Shown here: one piece after another, positions 1 through 8,297 of the stretch
Numbering within the stretch: the stretch's first letter is position 1
Layout of the letters: each line of letters opens with the position of its first letter
Assembly: GCF_014696435.1 (NCBI RefSeq)
Contig: NZ_JACJQG010000014.1
Coordinates: forward strand, 93,224 to 157,223
From: Calothrix anomala FACHB-343
GTDB taxonomy: Bacteria > Cyanobacteriota > Cyanobacteriia > Cyanobacteriales > Nostocaceae
Reading direction: 5' to 3'
DNA: 64,000 bases
The notes under the pieces: generated by a model
What the model was told of the DNA's origin: nothing
Databases searched by the model: none
What the model saw: the letters and a program-made list of their open reading frames with translations, nothing else
Program-made: the position numbers and the translations under genes

Positions 1-546
1 ATTTCAAATTTAGCTGCGAAGATGGCTTAAAAGTCAGGAACCTTGTGTTACGCTAAGATCTAGGGATTTTAAATTTTTCAGATATTCACCCGCCAAAGTT
101 AAATTGCCGATAGGTAATTTAGCATACAGCAGTTGTGAGTCAATACATAGTCGCGGTGAAATCTAGGAAGTAATTCCTGAATTTATACTGGCGACCTGCG
201 AAACTTTTTGGTAAGAGCTAGGCGCTACCCTTCGGGGAAATGCTCGTTTTGTCTTGACATTGAGCGTTGGCGTTGCTTTTCTAAATTGTGTATTCGCAGC
301 CAAACGCGGACTAGGTAGAATGCTGAGGAGCGCAGCAAGGGATTGCTATTTGGCAATTTAGCTTGCTCTGAAATGTATAGTCTGCGCCAATAATTTCCAT
401 AATAAATCCGTTAGCCGTCGAGCGTTGTCACTCTACGGCGTAGTCTAGCATAGCAAATCACAGCCAACAACAATTAGCTTGTTTGGCAAAGATTTTGCTG
501 AGGTTATGAAATTGCATATTCGTTAGATAAAGGTGCTGGTAGAACA
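1..546. other. Gene-free stretch
   Basis: No convincing coding region is visible on either strand. The stretch is AT-rich with short GC-rich islands. No RNA gene, terminator or long repeat could be recognised. Confidence 0.4.
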
Positions 547-744
547 ATGATGTACGGAAACATGCCTATGATGATTTTTATGTTAGCTGCTGGATATTTG
601 TTCACTGTCTACCTACTGTTAGCATTAGCAAAGCGTACAGGTAAAAATACTGAGACTACAAATATTTCTTTTTCCCATAAAGGAAAACACGAACAAGAGC
701 TATCAGTAGCACCAAAGGTGAGTGAGGCTGTTAATAGTCAATAG
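547..744 (+). CDS. Small membrane protein, function unknown
   Basis: A 65-residue ORF with one hydrophobic segment (about residues 5-28, Met-rich at its start) followed by a polar, Lys-rich tail. The layout suggests a single-pass inner-membrane protein with its tail in the cytoplasm. The last residues (VNSQ) and the stop fall in an intergenic repeat of the gtcaata type, so the native C-terminus may have been altered by repeat insertion. No clear ribosome binding site precedes the ATG. I do not recognise the family. A chance ORF remains possible, although hydrophobic small proteins of this form are common in Nostocales. Confidence 0.4.
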   Translation: MMYGNMPMMIFMLAAGYLFTVYLLLALAKRTGKNTETTNISFSHKGKHEQELSVAPKVSEAVNSQ

Positions 745-766
745 TCAATGATGAATATTCAATACG

Positions 767-807
767 CAAGAGTCAACAGTCAAGACTTAACTGACTGTTG
801 ACTCTTG
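767..807. terminator. Hairpin between convergent genes
   Basis: A perfect 15-bp inverted repeat (arms 767-781 and 793-807, 11-nt loop) built from gtcaaca-type repeat units. It sits between the small rightward ORF and the 3' end of leftward murI, where a bidirectional terminator would be expected. It lacks a strong T-run, so termination is inferred from position and stem. Confidence 0.45.
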
Positions 808-837
808 ATTTATGGTTGGTTATCCCAAAAAGTCTTG

Positions 838-1701
838 TTATAGATGGGAGACTTTAGCGTCGGTGAAGCAAACTTCTTCCACAAGGGGAGTATAGCCTAA
901 CCACTGCAATCCTGATTGAGCAAACTGCTGACCGCAACCGCTAACAGCAAAGCGAGTGGGTAATGGCGGATGGGTATTTCTTAAACCGAGAATGTCTAAA
1001 TCTTGGGCGCAAGCAGCGACTACATTCACCGCCGGATCGACGAGTTTAACATGAGCCGGGAGAAGCGATCGCAGTACAGGTGCTAGGTGGGGATAATGGG
1101 TACAGCCGTAAACTAATGTATCGATTTGCTGCTGGAGTAACGGCTCTAGGTAAGAGCGTGCTACTTCCATAGTATAGGGGTCATGAATCCGGTTTTGTTC
1201 AATTAAAGGCACAAATTCGGGACAACCTACCTGCCAAACTTGAACATGAGGATCGATTTCCAGTATGGCTTGCTTATAGGCATTACTCTTAGCTGTGGCT
1301 GGAGTAGCAATCACCCCAATCCGCTTACCTTGTTCTACCGCCGCTTTTGCACCGGGGAGAATCACACCCAGAATGGGTAAGTCAAATTCCTCGCGAACGA
1401 TATCTAAGGCTAAAGCAGAACTAGTATTACAAGCCATAATCACCATTTTGACCTGTTGCTGTTGCATCCAGGTCAAAATTTCGCGGACATACTGTAAAAT
1501 TTCTGCTTGAGAACGAATGCCATAGGGCAATCGAGCAGTATCGCCAAAATAAATAACAGATTCGTTAGGAAGTTGCCGATAAAATTGTCTTAATACTGTC
1601 AAACCACCAACGCCGCTATCAAAGATACCGATAGGCGCGCGTTGGGGTTCTTGTCCAGAAAAATTATTCAGATTACCTTCAAAAATGGAAGATGAATACA
1701 C
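838..1701 (-). CDS. murI: Glutamate racemase
   Basis: Converts L-glutamate to D-glutamate for peptidoglycan synthesis in the cytoplasm. The N-terminal IGIFDSGVGGLTVLR motif with the catalytic Asp/Ser region, GDTARLPYG, the first catalytic Cys in MACNTSSA and the second in YGCTHYPHL are all present, so the enzyme looks complete and cofactor-independent. I chose the GTG at 1701 (protein begins VYSSSIFEG). The frame stays open to another GTG at 1758, but that codon lies inside the terminal repeat of the adjacent IS200/IS605-type element and cannot be the ancestral start. The gene follows amiC1-amiC2 on the same strand, now separated from them by the tnpB insertion. The insertion may have changed its promoter. 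Confidence 0.93.
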   Translation of the reverse strand: MYSSSIFEGNLNNFSGQEPQRAPIGIFDSGVGGLTVLRQFYRQLPNESVIYFGDTARLPYGIRSQAEILQYVREILTWMQQQQVKMVIMACNTSSALALDIVREEFDLPILGVILPGAKAAVEQGKRIGVIATPATAKSNAYKQAILEIDPHVQVWQVGCPEFVPLIEQNRIHDPYTMEVARSYLEPLLQQQIDTLVYGCTHYPHLAPVLRSLLPAHVKLVDPAVNVVAACAQDLDILGLRNTHPPLPTRFAVSGCGQQFAQSGLQWLGYTPLVEEVCFTDAKVSHL

Positions 1702-1790
1702 GGGCAAATATTGGGTTGAGGTTTTTTGAACTAAGATACAGGATTTAGTGGTTGACACTCCGCCGCCCTATAAGGGCGGGGATTCTTGGT

Positions 1791-3014
1791 TCACAGTTCA
1801 ATCTTACCTTCGCAGGATTGCTCCAACGAAGCTAGAGGATCAAACTCCCCAAGCTTATAAGCTCCCGTGTGCCCCACGGTACTTAGTCCCTTGTGCAAGA
1901 TATTGATAGCAGCATTAATGTCCCTATCCTCAACAAATCCACAATGATGACAAATATGAGTTCTAGTTGATAGAGACTTCTGCACCTTGTCACCACAGTT
2001 AGAACAATTTTGGCTACTATTATGGGGAGCAACAGCAATGGTTATCTTCCCGTATTTATAACCAAAATAATCTAGCCAAGAGCGAAACTTTGACCATCCT
2101 GCATCACTTATCGACTTAGCCAGATGTCGATTTTTCACCATGCCTTTAACATTTAAATCTTCATAGGCTACTAAGTCGTTAGACTTGATTAAGCGGAGTG
2201 CCACTCTCTTGACAAACTCTTCTCGCTGCCTACTTACCCTTAAATGTTTACGGGCATATCGCTGCCTAGCTTTGTGATAATTCTGAGACTGCCTGCCCTG
2301 AGCGGAGTCGAAGGGTAGATTGCCTTTTTTGTATTTCTTAGAGCTTCTCCGATTGAGACGGCTTAACTGTTTTTCTCCTTGGCGGTAAAACTGCGGGTTG
2401 GGTTCAGTGTTGCCTTGGCTATCTGCCAGGAAATACTTGATACCCACATCAATACCCACTGCTTTTTGACTGGGAGTTATTGGCTTAACAGTATCCCTGG
2501 GGTCTAATTGCACCGAGAATTGCACATAATACCCATCGGCACGGCGTACAATCCTGACTCGCTTGATTTGCTCTAGTTGATAAAAGTTTAAGTCTCTAGT
2601 CCCTATCAGCTTCAGAGTTCCTATTCTTTTTTTATCCGTGAAAGTAATATGCTTCCTATTTTCTGACAGTTTCCATCCAGAGACTTTATATTCAACAGAG
2701 CGAGTATTTTTCTTGAACTTGGGATACCCCTTTTTGCCTGGAATTTGCTTCTTGCAGTTATCGTAAAAGCGGTTAACTGCTTTTAAAACTCGCTCAACAG
2801 CAGTTTGACAAGCATGAGAGTTTAAGTCCTCCACAAACTTAAATTCCTTCCTTAACAACGTGTTATATCTAAACATTTCTGTCTTCCCAACACCACGATT
2901 ATCCATCCAATAACGCAGCACTTTATTTCGGATAAACTGAGATGTCCTAATTGCTTCATCAATAGCGGTTGTTTGTTGTAGCTTTGGATTGACTTTAAAC
3001 TCGTAGATAAACAC
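1791..3014 (-). CDS. tnpB: TnpB RNA-guided endonuclease (IS200/IS605 family)
   Basis: TnpB proteins are RuvC-like nucleases guided by an RNA from the element's right end. The N-terminal helix-turn-helix region, the RuvC acidic residues (Asp in VGIDVGIK, Glu in YEDLNVKG, Asp in DRDINAAINI) and a zinc ribbon (CSNCG...CHHCG) are intact, so the protein could be active. The frame is open to a TTG at 3041, but the family usually begins at the GTG I use (VFIYEFKV). An in-frame insert, PFDSAQGRQ, comes from a dispersed palindromic repeat at 2294-2315. Full-length TnpBs of this group are close to 400 residues, so nothing seems missing. Confidence 0.93.
   Translation of the reverse strand: MFIYEFKVNPKLQQTTAIDEAIRTSQFIRNKVLRYWMDNRGVGKTEMFRYNTLLRKEFKFVEDLNSHACQTAVERVLKAVNRFYDNCKKQIPGKKGYPKFKKNTRSVEYKVSGWKLSENRKHITFTDKKRIGTLKLIGTRDLNFYQLEQIKRVRIVRRADGYYVQFSVQLDPRDTVKPITPSQKAVGIDVGIKYFLADSQGNTEPNPQFYRQGEKQLSRLNRRSSKKYKKGNLPFDSAQGRQSQNYHKARQRYARKHLRVSRQREEFVKRVALRLIKSNDLVAYEDLNVKGMVKNRHLAKSISDAGWSKFRSWLDYFGYKYGKITIAVAPHNSSQNCSNCGDKVQKSLSTRTHICHHCGFVEDRDINAAINILHKGLSTVGHTGAYKLGEFDPLASLEQSCEGKIEL
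2294..2315. repeat. Palindromic REP-like repeat inside tnpB
   Basis: The sequence reads TGCCCTGAGCGGAGTCGAAG plus GG on the + strand, a known type of dispersed repeat with CCCTTCGACTCCGCTCAGGG as its reverse form. It is read in frame by tnpB as LPFDSAQG. A relative (CTGAGCCTGTCGAAGTCAG) lies just outside the element at about 3077-3095. Confidence 0.75.
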
Positions 3015-3076
3015 GTTTGATACTGGAATAGTTGGTATCAAATACTATAATAACATCAAGCAGTCCTAGATGGTTA

Positions 3077-3095
3077 CTGAGCCTGTCGAAGTCAG
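3077..3095. repeat. REP-like repeat, second copy
   Basis: CTGAGCCTGTCGAAGTCAG, an imperfect palindrome of the TTCGACAGGCTCAG type. It lies between the tnpB left end and amiC2 and is related to the repeat inside tnpB. Confidence 0.6.
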
Positions 3096-3190
3096 GACGG
3101 GGCTTGTATCCCATTTTTTTGGTCATTGGTCATTGGTGAGAGAGAATATCCGTAAACCCGCCAATACAGTTATTCTCTTCTCTCGTCCAG

Positions 3191-5128
3191 TTATATCCGT
3201 TTGAGGTACCTGAGAATACCATTGGCGATCGCTTCAGCCATGCGACTTTGGTATGCTGGATTACCTAATCTCGGATTGTCTTCTCGACCAGTCATATAGC
3301 CAGTTTCTACCAAAATTGAGGGCATAGAGCTTTTTCTGAGGACGTAAAATCTGGCTTTACGGGTTCCTCGGTCTTTGATGGTACTAATATTATTCAGAAT
3401 TGAATTGCGGACTGTTTCGGCTAAAGCATAACCACTGTCGTAATAATATACTTCTAGACCATTGACATCAGAGCGTTTATCTACAGAATTGGCGTGAATG
3501 CTGACAAACGCAGTCGCATTGACTCGCTCGGCTATATCTACCCTTCCCTGAAGTTCGACAAAAAAGTCAGCATCTCTGGTGAGGACGACTTGTACGCCAT
3601 TGCGTTCTAAAATTCTCGCAACTTGAATTCCAATCGGTAAAACTACATCTTTTTCTAACAACCCACCTAAACCGGGTGCGCCGGAGTCTTTACCGCCATG
3701 TCCAGGATCAATTACTACTAATAATTTACCTCTGGGTACTGTTGGGCTGGGGACTGGCTGGGATACAGTTGGCGGATTATCTGTGACGGGGTCTGGTAAT
3801 TGTCCTTGATTTGGTAGTGGTAGTGGCGGTAAAACTACAGGGGGAGTTCTAGGCGCTGTGACTGAACGAGATCGTTGTAATTGTAGAGCTATCAGCTGAC
3901 TACCAACTTGGTTGAGTTCGCCAATTTGTACCCCAGCTGCTGGTTGAACGTAAACAACTACAGTATTCGCTTCTTGGGGTTGGACTCTCACCCTCAGAAT
4001 GGGGCTATTAGCGTCTAAGGCAGGCCCGGTGACTCTGGGAGACAATTTAGCATTGTTAATGGTGATGCGAAATAGACCACTCGTTCTATCCCATCCACCT
4101 GTAGCTGATAACTGTTGGTCAGCACGAATCAATAGTTGAGTCCCATTTCCACCGAGTTCGATGGCTTGAATTGTGGCTGGAGAGTCGGTATTAGAATTTA
4201 CAGGTGCTGGATTATTATTTCCTGGTAATCGCACCACACCACTGTTGGGTAAAAGCACAAAACCGCCCATAGTACTGCTAATAGCGCGCCAATCGGGGCT
4301 ATTGCTGTCTACCCGCATGGTCATACGTACTACTGGGGGTTGCGATGGTAATTGGCTAAAAATAATCCGATTGACACCATAGCGGTTAATCAAGACATCG
4401 CGCTGCTCTAGTTGTGGGGATAAAGAAGCGCCTGTAATATCAACATTAATGGCTTTGCGATCGCTTGTGCGATTGACTTGAATTTTCGGGGTATCGCCGC
4501 TAGTGCGGATGAAAAATCCATCACCAGTCACCCGTAAGTTCTCAATTTGCGTCGCCCCAGTAGCTGTGTTAACTGCGGTGCGGTCATTGATAGGGGTAAT
4601 TGGCCCGGTTTTAACTACGTTGTTATAAACATTAGTTGATGGATTAGTTGGTGGGATTGGCGATGTATTAGAAGGAACTACCACCCCTGATGAGTCTGGT
4701 TGCGGCCTGTTAGCGTCAGCTAAGACTGCTACCTGCTCAGGTTTGGGGTTAGGTAATTTTACTGTCCAACGGCTGGCGCTAAGACCTGTAAATTTTACCT
4801 GTTCCGGGTCTATGGTATAACCGGGAGCCAGTTCGACCACAATGCGGGTGGTTTCTGGGTCAAATTGACCGACACGCACGGACTGAATCGCACCACCTAC
4901 AGGCTGAGTGACTTGGGGACGCCCAAATACAGTTTGTGGTAAATCAATTACCAAGCGAGTGGGGTTGAAGATCAGCTGTGCTTTAGGTTGTACCCCACCT
5001 GCAGTGTTGATTTCTAATACATTTTGATTAGCGTCAAAACGCCAAGATTCTAGTCTCGCTGCAAAAACTGGCGACGACAATATGAGGATAGTTCCAAAAG
5101 TACCGGGTAGTAACCAGTGTAATTTCAC
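3191..5128 (-). CDS. amiC2: N-acetylmuramoyl-L-alanine amidase, AMIN-Amidase_3 (AmiC2)
   Basis: Cleaves the amide bond between N-acetylmuramic acid and the stem peptide in the periplasm. A signal peptide (to FAARLES) is followed by two AMIN domains (about 25-130 and 190-290), a Pro-rich linker (about 410-465) and a C-terminal Amidase_3 domain. The zinc ligands are visible: His in IDPGHGGKD, Glu in LLEKDV and His in SIHANSV. The catalytic Glu is in LVETGYMTGRED. It is a tandem paralogue of the gene upstream. In heterocyst-forming cyanobacteria the amiC1-amiC2 pair is established; AmiC1-type enzymes drill the septal nanopores used for cell-cell communication. The assignment as AmiC2 rests on gene order. 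Confidence 0.92.
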   Translation of the reverse strand: MKLHWLLPGTFGTILILSSPVFAARLESWRFDANQNVLEINTAGGVQPKAQLIFNPTRLVIDLPQTVFGRPQVTQPVGGAIQSVRVGQFDPETTRIVVELAPGYTIDPEQVKFTGLSASRWTVKLPNPKPEQVAVLADANRPQPDSSGVVVPSNTSPIPPTNPSTNVYNNVVKTGPITPINDRTAVNTATGATQIENLRVTGDGFFIRTSGDTPKIQVNRTSDRKAINVDITGASLSPQLEQRDVLINRYGVNRIIFSQLPSQPPVVRMTMRVDSNSPDWRAISSTMGGFVLLPNSGVVRLPGNNNPAPVNSNTDSPATIQAIELGGNGTQLLIRADQQLSATGGWDRTSGLFRITINNAKLSPRVTGPALDANSPILRVRVQPQEANTVVVYVQPAAGVQIGELNQVGSQLIALQLQRSRSVTAPRTPPVVLPPLPLPNQGQLPDPVTDNPPTVSQPVPSPTVPRGKLLVVIDPGHGGKDSGAPGLGGLLEKDVVLPIGIQVARILERNGVQVVLTRDADFFVELQGRVDIAERVNATAFVSIHANSVDKRSDVNGLEVYYYDSGYALAETVRNSILNNISTIKDRGTRKARFYVLRKSSMPSILVETGYMTGREDNPRLGNPAYQSRMAEAIANGILRYLKRI

Positions 5129-5847
5129 AATTTTTTCTCCTAATTCGTATTTATGGGAGCCTTTCGGCTATTAAAATGTCGTTTGTTCCTCACACCGTCA
5201 CCGCCCACACTAGAGATGGAATGCAGCAAAACATTTCTCGCTGGGATTAAAGACACAGCTAATGGCGAAGCATTGTAACATATCTTTGTAATTCTGCCAT
5301 GCTGCTAGCATTGCTAATTTTTAGCCAAGAAATTGTCAAGGTACACCAGAAAAAAGATAACTAAAGTTAAGCTGATGTAATCAATCCAAAATTGCTGTTA
5401 ATTTGTTTTGATTGTTAGTAGTTAATGCACCGATTGTAAAAATAGAACTATTATCAAATAGGCTTTTCAGGTTGGTGACAGCTACTCTTTCAATATTGAG
5501 AAAAATATTTATGAATAGGTGTGCCTAGCAGTACATAAGAGATTAATTTCCTGGGAAATAGAGGCGGTATTTTATAATTTTTTTTTGCAGCAATAATGTT
5601 TAGGGGCATTGGGCATTGGGCATTGGGCATTGAGAAGGGGAAGGGGAAGGAAGACAAGGAAGACAAGGGAAGGAAGAATAAAGACAATTAATGGTACAGA
5701 CAAGGGTTATCGCGTCTCTCACAAATGACAAATGACAAATGACTATTGACATTTTATTGAGTAATTTACTGATGATTGGATGACCCTGATGTGAGAGAAA
5801 ATAAGTAACCTTTAAGTGAAATTACCCAAAAGTTACTACTTATTTTC
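5129..5847. repeat. Repeat-rich gap between amiC2 and amiC1
   Basis: A 719-bp gap with no supported gene. It holds a heptamer array of gggcatt units (about 5602-5632), a purine-rich ggaagacaa-type stretch (about 5637-5680), a GACGCGAT-type repeat and taatgacaaatgac-type units (about 5720-5745). The leader of amiC2 presumably lies near its right end, but no clear promoter was found. Confidence 0.55.
5693..5729 (-). repeat. Inverted repeat flanking amiC1, left copy
   Basis: About 37 bp, the reverse complement of 7854-7890 with two or three differences (core GACGCGATAACCCTTGTCTG). The two copies bracket amiC1. They belong to a GACGCGAT-type dispersed family seen again near 16680. Confidence 0.8.
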
Positions 5848-7689
5848 TTATCTTTGTCGTAAGTACTGGAGAATACCGCGAGCGATCGCTTCTGCCATTT
5901 GATTTTGATAACTTGAAGTTTTTAAATTGGCAACATCTTCCCGACCCGTTAAATAGCCGGTTTCTACCAAAATCGAGGGCATAGAACTTTTTCTCAGCAC
6001 ATAAAATCTGGCTCGTCTGACTCTGCGATCTCGGACATTCACGCTTTGGAGAATGCTGTTATGAACCGCGCGAGCTAAACCTAAACCGTTGTCGTAGTAG
6101 TAGGTTTCTAAACCACTAACTTCAGGACGCCCCAATCCTACTGAGTTAGCATGAATACTCACAAATACACTGGCGTTGGCTCTCTCTGCCATTTCTACCC
6201 GCCCTGGTAGGCTGACAAAATAGTCAGAGTTTCTTGTCATAATCACTTGCACGCCATTTTGTTGCAAGATTTCTGCTACTCTTCTACCAATGGGTAGGAT
6301 AATATCCTTCTCTCGCACTCCACCAATCCCAATTGCTCCTGGGTCTTTACCACCGTGACCTGGGTCAATAACCACTACAGCTCGTCCAATGTTTGGGGGA
6401 CGGGAGCCTGGCTGAGGTGCGGGTGGCGGATTAGGAATGCTGGGATCTGGTAATGTGTTCCCAGGTGATGGTAAGGGTGGTAACCCTATAGGCGGTCTCA
6501 CTTGGGAAGAACGCTGTAATTGCAGTGCCAAAAACCCGTTATTTTGGTTGAGTTCGCCAATTCGCACTCCCGCAGCAGGTTGAATTAGAACAACTACAGT
6601 ATTCGATTCCTGGGGTTGCACTCTCACCCGTAACACTGGGCTATTAGCATTTAATGTCGGCCCGGTGACTCTAGGAGATAATTTGGCATTATTAATGGTG
6701 ATACGAAACAGACCACTGGTTCTATCCCACCCAGATGTGGCTGATAGAGGCTGATCGGCGCGAATCAACAGTTGGCTACCATCGCCACCGAGTTCGATGG
6801 CTTGAATTGTTGCCTGAGAATCGGTATTAGAATTTACTGGAGGTTGATTATTTTCCGGTAATCTTACTATACCCTTATTGGGCAGAACCACAAACCCGCC
6901 CACGCTGCTGCCGCTTGCTCGCCAATCAGGACTATTACTGTCTACCCGCATGGTCATGCGTACCACAGGCGGTTGTGATTGCAATTGGCTAAAGGTAATG
7001 CGATTGACACCATAGCGGTTAATTAAGACATCCCGCTGCTCTAGTTTGGGAGATAAAGCTGCGCCGGAGATGTCGATATTAATTGCTTGGCGATCGCTTG
7101 TGCGATTAACTTGAATTTTTGGGTTACCACCGCTAGTGCGAATGAAAAACCCATCACCTGTCACTCGTAAGTTCTCAATTTGAGTTATCCCAGTAGCAGT
7201 GTTGACAACTGGAGAAAATTCCGGTCTAGGTCTATTACCCGGATCGGTTGTCACAGCGTTGTAAACATTATTATTGGGCGTAGGTGATTTAACTACTTCT
7301 AATCTAGGTAATTGCACTAGCCAGCGACTAGCGCTAATACCCGTAAATTTTACCTTCTGGGGGTCTATGGTATAACCAGGAGTGATTTCAATTACTATGC
7401 GGGTTGTTTCGGAGTCAAATTGACCCACACGAATCGACCGAATCGCCCCACCTACTGTTTGGGTTACCTGGGGACGCCCAAATACAGTTTGTGGTAAATC
7501 AATCACCAAACGAGTGGGATTGAAGATTAGTTGTGCTTTTGGCTGGACACCACCAGCCGTATTAATTTCTAGTTGATTTTGGTCGCTATCAAAACGCCAA
7601 GATTCTAGCCTTGCTGCTAAGGTTGGTGACGATAGCAAGCAGATAGTCCCCAAAGTACTAGGTAGTAACCAGTGTAGTTTTACAGCCAT
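5848..7689 (-). CDS. amiC1: N-acetylmuramoyl-L-alanine amidase, AMIN-Amidase_3 (AmiC1)
   Basis: A periplasmic, zinc-dependent cell-wall amidase and paralogue of the downstream gene. It has a signal peptide ending near TLAARLES, two AMIN domains (about 28-130 and 165-265), a shorter Pro-rich linker (about 395-435) and Amidase_3 (about 437-613). Zinc ligands are in IDPGHGGKD, VREKDI and SIHANSV, and the catalytic Glu is in LVETGYLTGRED. In Anabaena-type cyanobacteria the first gene of the tandem pair is AmiC1, needed for septal nanopores and filament communication; I infer that role here. Inverted repeats 5693-5729 and 7854-7890 flank the gene. Confidence 0.93.
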   Translation of the reverse strand: MAVKLHWLLPSTLGTICLLSSPTLAARLESWRFDSDQNQLEINTAGGVQPKAQLIFNPTRLVIDLPQTVFGRPQVTQTVGGAIRSIRVGQFDSETTRIVIEITPGYTIDPQKVKFTGISASRWLVQLPRLEVVKSPTPNNNVYNAVTTDPGNRPRPEFSPVVNTATGITQIENLRVTGDGFFIRTSGGNPKIQVNRTSDRQAINIDISGAALSPKLEQRDVLINRYGVNRITFSQLQSQPPVVRMTMRVDSNSPDWRASGSSVGGFVVLPNKGIVRLPENNQPPVNSNTDSQATIQAIELGGDGSQLLIRADQPLSATSGWDRTSGLFRITINNAKLSPRVTGPTLNANSPVLRVRVQPQESNTVVVLIQPAAGVRIGELNQNNGFLALQLQRSSQVRPPIGLPPLPSPGNTLPDPSIPNPPPAPQPGSRPPNIGRAVVVIDPGHGGKDPGAIGIGGVREKDIILPIGRRVAEILQQNGVQVIMTRNSDYFVSLPGRVEMAERANASVFVSIHANSVGLGRPEVSGLETYYYDNGLGLARAVHNSILQSVNVRDRRVRRARFYVLRKSSMPSILVETGYLTGREDVANLKTSSYQNQMAEAIARGILQYLRQR

Positions 7690-7853
7690 TTCTCCTAATT
7701 CGCATTCATGGGAATAGTCAATATTTCAAGATATTGGCAAATTGTCACACTTTCACCACCAAAATTTAGCTGTTGTTGCCTGATGAAACTTGAGCGCCAC
7801 AAGCACAACATAGATAACAATGTATAAGTTTACACGTTTATTGCGCTTCTCTT

Positions 7854-7890
7854 GTCATTTGTTAGAGACGCGATAACCCTTGTCTGTACA
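7854..7890 (+). repeat. Inverted repeat flanking amiC1, right copy
   Basis: Partner of 5693-5729 in the opposite orientation. It starts GTCATTTGTTAGAGACGCGA and lies about 165 bp upstream of the amiC1 start. Confidence 0.8.
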
Positions 7891-7913
7891 ATCGTCAGTT
7901 GTCAGGAAACGCC

Positions 7914-8297
7914 ATGAATATATTCTCTTGGTTCAGGCAAGAAAAAACTGAATTTTTCAGGCGGGTGCTGGGTAATCCCTAATTGCGCGAAACTTAACGG
8001 AAGTGGCGAGAGAAAATCGGAACAACCTGGAAACCGATCGCATTCCGAAGGTTGATTGTCATCATAAAAAACTAAAATTGACAATCTTAGGGGACGGCGT
8101 CAGCGAGTGAGAAGTTTCCTAGTATCGCCGCTAAATCCCTAGATACTTCGGAGAATACTGACACAGAATGCTCAACAACCAACCTATTAGCGATCGCAAT
8201 TAGTAACTGAGTTCTGAGCAAGAATGATTCAGAACTCAGTCTTAATCTACCTTCAGGTAAAATCAACAGGGGGTTTCTACCCAAGGCAGATCGTTAA
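7914..8297 (+). pseudogene. Degraded unknown gene (two frameshifts and one stop)
   Basis: An ATG at 7914 with a good ribosome binding site (AGGAAA, 7904-7909) opens MNIFSWFRQEKTEFF and stops at 7980. The adjoining frame is open from 7982 to 8110 (ARNLTEVARENRNNLETD ... KLKLTILGDG). The original frame then resumes from about 8106 (SEKFPSIAAKSLDTSEN), stops at 8208 and is open again to 8295-8297 (VLSKNDSELSLNLPSG). The pieces have protein-like composition and join end to end, as expected for a decayed gene of about 125 residues. Its stop overlaps the 3' end of the convergent antiporter gene. I do not recognise the family. Minus-strand ORFs here look like shadows. Confidence 0.4.

Larger units (their letters stand above)
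1752..3065 (-). mobile_element. IS200/IS605-type element (tnpB only)
   Basis: The element carries tnpB and no tnpA, as in IS1341-group elements. Downstream of the tnpB stop is a hairpin of the type seen at right ends (CCGCCC-TATAA-GGGCGG, about 1761-1781), followed on the minus strand by GTGTCAA at 1752-1758, where the right end should lie. The left end is not clear; I place it near 3065 from the loss of tnpB-associated sequence. Mobilisation would need a TnpA supplied in trans. The right end and 3' part of tnpB are where the guide RNA of TnpB systems is normally encoded. Confidence 0.7.

Noticed and set aside
8087-8284. Leftward ORF of 65 residues after the antiporter gene
   Set aside because: The opposite strand carries a more protein-like decayed gene, and this ORF has no ribosome binding site or known motif.
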